Below are positions 62,843 to 64,000 of a stretch of 64,000 nt of DNA, one piece after another. The notes below the pieces were generated by a model that did not search any database, was not told the origin of the DNA, and was given only the letters and a program-made list of their open reading frames with translations. The translations under genes and the position numbers were made by a program. Every line of letters begins with the position of its first letter. The first letter of the stretch is position 1. Origin of the DNA: Manis javanica (taxonomy: Eukaryota; Chordata; Mammalia; Pholidota; Manidae); assembly GCF_040802235.1 (NCBI RefSeq), contig NC_133161.1, forward strand, positions 16,695,001-16,759,000, written 5' to 3'.

Positions 62843-64000
62843 GTAAGGAGTGGAGGTAGTAAGGGTGGAATGAGTGTTTTAATCCCATCTTCTTTTTCTT
62901 TGCAACTGTCTACTTATACTTACTCCAGAACACTAGAATTGCCTAAAATGCAAGTTCAAGGCATAGCTCTGGGCCTTGTCTTTTATTTCTTTGCCCCTCT
63001 CTTTGCTCTAGCCAGTTGTGTTGCCATGTATGTGGGTCTTCCCTTTTGACTTCCTACACATAACTCTCCACTTGTGATGACAAATAACTCTCTCTTTCCT
63101 CACTGATAGGGAGCAAGTGAAGTCTAACACACAATATGGACAGGTCGCAAATCTTTAGCCTGGCAGAAAAGATGTTATATATTATGGCATCCAGGCATTA
63201 ACTTCAGCTCAGTTTATAAAGATGTAAGTTAAAAGATTCCATTAAAGTTTAATTTTTAAATAGTTTACTAATTAATGAACTACAAGTCAATTTACTGTTT
63301 TGTCTTGTTAACTGGCAATTTAAGTTGTAAAAGTAGATAAAATGTTAAAATGAACATATACTCAATAGGACTTACCTCCATTAGTAGAGGTCTCTGTCCT
63401 ATAGCTGCCATGCCCTGAAGGGCATTTACTTCGGCTACAAGAACCCTATGAAGAAGCTGTGTTAAGTGGGAAAAGAAGGAAAAATAAGACCCTTTCAGAC
63501 ACTATAGAATAACCCCTAGTAATTACTACTAACTGCCCCAGAGGGAAAAGTTTCAGATACCTTTATGCATAATCTAACAGTGGCACTGTCCAGTTTCTAG
63601 TCAAAATTATTAGGCATCCCTCACGTTCCAGAAAGCAGTACCAAAGAGTCTCTGTGGCAGGTAAATTAGTGCCAACACCCTGGATATTGTCTGCCTACAA
63701 GTGAGGCATTACCATTTGCCATGGTTAAATAAATACACTTACCATAGTGTAAGGATAGCCAGGTGGCATAACAGTGAAGAGGAAGGTGATGGGGAACTTT
63801 TTAAAGAGGTTAAGTTAGTGGGGTCTATTCAATTTTATCTCCCAGCTCTTTGAAAAATGAAAACCACAGCCCAATAAACCAGTATCTGCATTAGAAAACA
63901 ATAGCTGTATGGTTGTATATTTTGCCTGACAACTCAAAAAGTCTGAACCACTTAGAATACACACTTTAGAGCAATCCTCACCTTCACATTGCAGACTGTC
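28771..64000 (-). CDS. NUP205: NUP205, nuclear pore inner-ring nucleoporin, C-terminal ~784 residues (partial, 18 exons)
   Basis: Eighteen exons on the - strand join in one frame: 64000-63982, 63456-63376, 62604-62413, 61899-61632, 61537-61439, 50227-50079, 49120-48929, 47810-47689, 46332-46191, 44561-44435, 40478-40402, 38399-38271, 38070-37944, 33462-33296, 31778-31655, 31215-31087, 30504-30446 and 28923-28771. The joined frame has no internal stop and ends TGA at 28773-28771. The human protein has 2012 residues, so the N-terminal ~60 % lies beyond the right edge. NUP205 is an alpha-helical solenoid scaffold of the inner ring that contacts NUP93 and NUP35; the exons here form the C-terminal helices, rich in Leu/Ala amphipathic segments. 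Introns hold an L1, an ERV-derived element, U6 and 7SL copies. Two exon starts differ from my memory of human (see findings). The next gene downstream on the same strand is STMP1, as in human. Confidence 0.96.
28924..30445 (-). other. NUP205: NUP205 intron
   Basis: Contains a MIR (about 30150-30370; 'gaactatcattcccatttct', 'gtcacacagctgttaggtgg') and a small direct repeat (atgcctatcaatta twice near 30141-30167). No exon. Confidence 0.55.
30446..30504 (-). CDS. NUP205: NUP205 exon (ETNPDFRSG...DLDQ)
   Basis: 59 nt, phase 1 in and phase 0 out; donor CAG|GTGAGG. The only usable acceptor is ttgcttcag|AA. This makes the exon five codons shorter than the human one as I remember it; the would-be codons are still present upstream but lack an AG in front. 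Confidence 0.85.
31087..31215 (-). CDS. NUP205: NUP205 exon ([11 protein letters not shown]...RRLQ)
   Basis: Acceptor ggcatag|TT; donor CAGG|GTAACT. 129 nt, phase 1 in and 1 out. Includes the Trp/His/Tyr-rich helix [11 protein letters not shown]. Confidence 0.93.
31655..31778 (-). CDS. NUP205: NUP205 exon (LCQSVMPAG...LSLCS)
   Basis: Acceptor ttttttag|TTG; donor TTCTT|GTATCC (weak but in frame). 124 nt, phase 0 to 1. Confidence 0.92.
31779..33295 (-). other. NUP205: NUP205 intron
   Basis: Holds a sense (+) MIR at about 32440-32620 ('gctggatggctttgggttaa', 'gcctcggtttcctcatttaa'). No exon. Confidence 0.55.
33296..33462 (-). CDS. NUP205: NUP205 exon ([11 protein letters not shown]...EIKE)
   Basis: Acceptor ctgttag|AT; donor GAG|GTATGA. 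167 nt, phase 1 in and 0 out. Near-identical to the remembered human exon. Confidence 0.95.
33463..35635 (-). other. NUP205: NUP205 intron, 5'-left part
   Basis: Contains a MIR at about 34785-35000 ('aagtgccaggcactatttat', 'gatgcacaaagagactaac'). The remainder is unrecognised. Confidence 0.5.
36454..37015 (-). mobile_element. Composite ERV-LTR polyA element, copy 3, with exact 17-bp target duplication
   Basis: caagaagaaactttttt occurs exactly at 36454-36470 and 36999-37015. Between them, read on the - strand, lies the 3' end of the same element as at 57.6-59.2 kb: the 'ttctgcatc...ttttattgcccttgtctag' stretch, an (AAT)n array, a purine tract, the LTR start TGTGGGATTCACA, AATAAA near the 3' end, 'gatgccctctca' and a short A tail. 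The A tail and target duplications starting TT/AAAA are L1-type hallmarks; an integrated provirus or solo LTR would have short duplications and no tail. 5'-truncated, about 528 bp. Confidence 0.9.
36798..36842. repeat. (TTA)n microsatellite
   Basis: About 43 bases of TTA units with one interruption (tta-cta). It corresponds to the (AAT)n just upstream of the purine tract in the element at 58.87-58.90 kb, so it is carried by the mobile element. Confidence 0.9.
37944..38070 (-). CDS. NUP205: NUP205 exon (ICANVMEYC...DGPRQ)
   Basis: Acceptor ttgtag|ATT; donor CAAG|GTGAGC. 127 nt, phase 0 to 1. Confidence 0.95.
38271..38399 (-). CDS. NUP205: NUP205 exon ([10 protein letters not shown]...AMQQ)
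   Basis: Acceptor tttctag|CGC; donor CAG|GTAAGA. 43 codons, phase 0. Contains the acidic linker [14 protein letters not shown]. Confidence 0.95.
38400..40401 (-). other. NUP205: NUP205 intron
   Basis: Contains a MIR in + orientation (about 39000-39240; 'aacctggaacaagttactta', 'ctaccttttaagattgttgt'). The rest is unrecognised; 39700-39850 may be an old L1 or L2 piece. Confidence 0.5.
40402..40478 (-). CDS. NUP205: NUP205 exon ([10 protein letters not shown]...GRFQ)
   Basis: Acceptor ttttgtag|GT; donor CAG|GTAACT. 77 nt, phase 1 to 0. Confidence 0.95.
40479..44434 (-). other. NUP205: NUP205 intron (4 kb)
   Basis: Holds an old L1 3' end (about 41880-42420; 'gagcaggaattgctggtcag'), an L1-like 5' segment of uncertain type (about 42550-43250) and a + strand MIR (about 43285-43450; 'tgcctcagtttcctcatcta'). 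40.9-41.5 kb is C/T-rich unrecognised DNA. Confidence 0.45.
43285..43450 (+). repeat. MIR SINE
   Basis: 'tgtgactttggacaagttaa', 'tgcctcagtttcctcatcta', 'ttgtcatgaggattaaaata' is a well-kept MIR. Confidence 0.8.
44435..44561 (-). CDS. NUP205: NUP205 exon ([10 protein letters not shown]...ALPG)
   Basis: Acceptor tgcttag|GTG; donor CCTG|GTGAGT. 127 nt, phase 0 to 1. Confidence 0.96.
44562..46190 (-). other. NUP205: NUP205 intron
   Basis: No exon. A short L2-like piece near 45140-45190; otherwise nothing recognised. Confidence 0.4.
46191..46332 (-). CDS. NUP205: NUP205 exon ([12 protein letters not shown]...AAGQ)
   Basis: Donor CAG|GTAAGG. I chose acceptor atgaag|CATG (exon start 46332) because it keeps the Met-Phe pair found in human. 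The alternative ttattag|CATG (start 46320) is 12 nt downstream and also keeps the frame. Confidence 0.85.
46333..47688 (-). other. NUP205: NUP205 intron
   Basis: AT-rich; a G-run at 46984-46995 and a small inverted repeat (ttttacc/ggtaaaa at about 47261-47280). No element recognised. Confidence 0.4.
47689..47810 (-). CDS. NUP205: NUP205 exon ([11 protein letters not shown]...EMDPQ)
   Basis: Acceptor ttcttag|GCA; donor CAGGG|GTAAGT. 122 nt, phase 0 to 2. Confidence 0.94.
47869..48118 (+). pseudogene. 7SL RNA retrocopy, 3'-truncated, no polyA tail, exact target duplication
   Basis: 47885-48103 matches 7SL: 'tactcgggaggctgaggccg', 'gagttctgggctgtagtgcg', 'aagttcggcatcaatatggt', 'accaccaggttgcctaagga', 'aggtcaaaactcctgtgctg'. 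It lacks the last ~80 nt of the RNA and is altered near 47891-47912. aaaagagagactccc flanks it exactly (47869-47883 and 48104-48118). There is no A tail beyond the duplication itself. Not an Alu, since it keeps the S domain. Confidence 0.93.
48120..48928 (-). other. NUP205: NUP205 intron remainder
   Basis: Contains a diverged MIR-like end at about 48195-48400 ('tttttatgaggattaaacgg'). Otherwise unrecognised. Confidence 0.4.
48929..49120 (-). CDS. NUP205: NUP205 exon (MLALALLDR...YESKM)
   Basis: Acceptor tcttcag|ATG; donor ATG|GTAAGG. 64 codons, phase 0. Confidence 0.96.
49121..50078 (-). other. NUP205: NUP205 intron
   Basis: AT-rich; 49420-49600 resembles an old L2/MER-type tail but is not assigned. 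Confidence 0.4.
50079..50227 (-). CDS. NUP205: NUP205 exon (AKKTMWERL...HEIGR)
   Basis: Acceptor ccttttag|CC; donor AGG|GTATAG. 149 nt, phase 1 to 0. The large 11.2-kb intron full of mobile DNA lies just upstream on the gene strand. Confidence 0.95.
50228..51425 (-). other. NUP205: NUP205 large intron, left flank
   Basis: Contains an old L1 3' end on the + strand (about 50755-51020; 'ggaaataatctaaatgtcca', 'gaattgtggtatgtccacat'). Otherwise unrecognised. Confidence 0.5.
52230..53068 (+). pseudogene. L1 ORF1 (RNA-binding chaperone), broken
   Basis: Starts [20 protein letters not shown] (52230). It has a coiled-coil segment ([20 protein letters not shown]) with heptads, then stops in frame at TAG 52485-52487. 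The frame continues past that stop, then shifts between about 52560 and 52600. From there the next frame runs to TAG at 53068 and carries the C-terminal domain motifs [18 protein letters not shown] and [18 protein letters not shown]1p normally forms a trimer that coats L1 RNA. One nonsense codon and one frameshift leave it inactive. Confidence 0.92.
53264..57030 (+). pseudogene. L1 ORF2 (endonuclease/reverse transcriptase), broken
   Basis: Start chosen at [16 protein letters not shown] (53264); an in-frame ATG at 53237 is possible. Endonuclease domain (residues ~1-240): [17 protein letters not shown] and SRIDHIL are present, but the SDH motif reads SNHKG, so a conserved Asp is Asn. Reverse transcriptase: [34 protein letters not shown]. 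The C-terminal Cys-rich [18 protein letters not shown] is kept. Breaks: nonsense at 54041-54043, 54761-54763 and 55349-55351 (just before FADD), a frameshift near 56270-56280, and a stop at 56479-56481. Ends with TAA just after CSVK at 57028-57030. Confidence 0.95.
57435..57589. other. Short spacer between L1 tail and ERV-derived element
   Basis: Unassigned AT-rich sequence ending in A13 at 57577-57589; origin unknown. Confidence 0.5.
57781..58272 (+). pseudogene. ERV env transmembrane-subunit-like ORF, open for 164 codons
   Basis: The frame opens after TGA at 57778-57780 and runs to TAA at 58270-58272; the first ATG is at 57865 (135 codons). It shows the layout of a retroviral TM: a nonpolar N-terminal stretch with Pro ([15 protein letters not shown]), a heptad region, a loop with two Cys separated by seven residues (CEQSPGMGC), a second helix, a Trp-rich membrane-proximal segment (WFSWFHWRW) and a hydrophobic anchor ([19 protein letters not shown]). 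No third Cys follows the loop, unlike gamma-type TMs. The SU part, signal peptide and furin site are absent, so it is a fragment. It could be a remnant or a reading frame kept by the mobile unit; domestication is not shown. Confidence 0.65.
58873..58898. repeat. (AAT)n microsatellite
   Basis: Pure AAT array immediately 5' of the purine tract of the ERV-derived element; the same position carries (TTA)n in the antisense copy at 36.8 kb. Confidence 0.9.
59254..59520 (+). mobile_element. Composite ERV-LTR polyA element, copy 2 (5'-truncated)
   Basis: Starts 'aatcaaacgaatattcatat', matching copy 1 from 58937, directly after copy 1's A tail. It contains only one of the three ~20-bp tandem units, keeps AATAAA near the end and 'gatgcccactca', then an A-rich tail to about 59517. 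Tail-to-head arrangement in the same orientation. Confidence 0.85.
59521..60384 (-). other. NUP205: NUP205 large intron, right middle
   Basis: AT-rich; no recognised element or exon. Confidence 0.45.
60385..60756 (+). mobile_element. U6 snRNA-L1 3' UTR chimeric retrocopy with target duplication
   Basis: 60401-60506 is a full-length U6 copy ('gtgctcgcttcagcagcaca', 'gaagattagcatggcccctg') ending at its terminal TTTT. It is fused at 60507 to the L1 3' UTR ('attatgattagcagacataa', 'gatggacagtgactgtaatg', 'gtaattgtagattaatgatacc') and a polyA tail. aaaaatgctcactaca (60385-60400) and aaaaatgcttactaca (60741-60756) flank it, 15 of 16 identical. The insertion point reads aatt/aaaa, a classic L1 endonuclease site. 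Template switching from L1 RNA to U6 RNA during reverse transcription makes such chimeras; they are known in human and mouse. The U6 half carries several substitutions and is not a functional gene. Confidence 0.96.
60757..61438 (-). other. NUP205: NUP205 large intron, right flank
   Basis: Contains an old L1 3' end on + (about 60890-61260; 'ccacttaaatgcctatgagt', 'taactacat...ttattcaacggtacc' type). No exon. Confidence 0.5.
61439..61537 (-). CDS. NUP205: NUP205 exon ([10 protein letters not shown]...DTLQA)
   Basis: Acceptor cctag|GT; donor GCAG|GTAGAA. 99 nt, phase 1 to 1. Contains [17 protein letters not shown]. Confidence 0.95.
61632..61899 (-). CDS. NUP205: NUP205 exon ([11 protein letters not shown]...LKTG)
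   Basis: Acceptor cattaag|ATA; donor ACAG|GTTTTT. 268 nt, phase 0 to 1. Low-complexity loop [11 protein letters not shown] follows helices rich in Ala and Leu. Confidence 0.95.
61900..62412 (-). other. NUP205: NUP205 intron
   Basis: Nothing recognised besides splice sites. Confidence 0.5.
62413..62604 (-). CDS. NUP205: NUP205 exon ([11 protein letters not shown]...VHDK)
   Basis: Acceptor gctttag|GAA; donor AAG|GTGACG. 64 codons, phase 0. Near-identical to human as remembered. Confidence 0.96.
62605..63375 (-). other. NUP205: NUP205 intron with (TG)n
   Basis: Contains a pure (TG)n at 62803-62838. No exon. Confidence 0.6.
62803..62838. repeat. (TG)n microsatellite
   Basis: About 18 uninterrupted TG units. 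Confidence 0.95.
63376..63456 (-). CDS. NUP205: NUP205 exon ([13 protein letters not shown]...LLME)
   Basis: Acceptor taacacag|CTT; donor GAG|GTAAGT. 27 codons, phase 0. A second AG eleven nt inside (ttcatag) would shift frame and is less likely. Confidence 0.93.
63457..63981 (-). other. NUP205: NUP205 intron
   Basis: Nothing recognised besides splice sites. Confidence 0.5.
63982..64000 (-). CDS. NUP205: NUP205 exon, cut by window edge (TVCNVK)
   Basis: Last 19 nt of an exon, ending AAG|GTGAGG; the frame joins LLHRV of the next exon. Short, so less certain alone, but phase and donor fit. Confidence 0.75.

Overview
The window is nuclear DNA from a placental mammal. It is AT-rich, CpG-poor outside one island, intron-rich and full of L1, MIR and LTR remnants. 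The gene order matches human 7q33. The L1 3' ends and an LTR/env-derived polyA element look like families I associate with pangolins (Manis), and no primate Alu, rodent B1/B2 or carnivore SINE is visible. I would call it a pangolin-like genome (about 0.6). That assignment rests on recognition, not on a search.

Layout, left to right. (1) 1-3.1 kb: last intron, terminal coding exon and long 3' UTR of SLC13A4 (sodium/sulfate cotransporter) on the + strand. (2) 3.1-8.7 kb: convergent intergenic DNA with two ERV LTR-like blocks, an L1 3' end and MIR/L2. (3) 8.7-21.3 kb: STMP1 on the - strand, three small coding exons giving a 47-residue mitochondrial membrane micropeptide, with its promoter in a CpG island at about 20.7-21.5 kb. 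(4) 21.5-28.6 kb: spacer with L1 copies and an ERV LTR split by a young L1 3' fragment. (5) 28.6-64 kb: the 3' part of NUP205 on the - strand. Eighteen coding exons encode the last ~784 residues of this inner-ring nucleoporin; the gene continues past the right edge. Its 11-kb intron (50.2-61.4 kb) holds a near-full-length decayed L1, a composite ERV-derived polyA element and a U6-L1 chimera.

The three host genes have unrelated roles (sulfate transport, a respiratory-chain-associated micropeptide, nuclear pore scaffold). The novelty is mostly in the mobile DNA: an ERV 3' end (integrase tail/env TM/LTR stopping at its polyA site) that carries L1-type hallmarks, with exact 17-bp target duplications around one copy; a U6-L1 3' UTR chimera with target duplications; a 7SL copy lacking a polyA tail; and L1 3' ends with and without a canonical AATAAA. 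Two NUP205 exons also appear to differ from the human exon starts.

Exon boundaries were placed by hand from GT-AG sites, reading-frame continuity and remembered protein families. Boundaries of old repeats are approximate.
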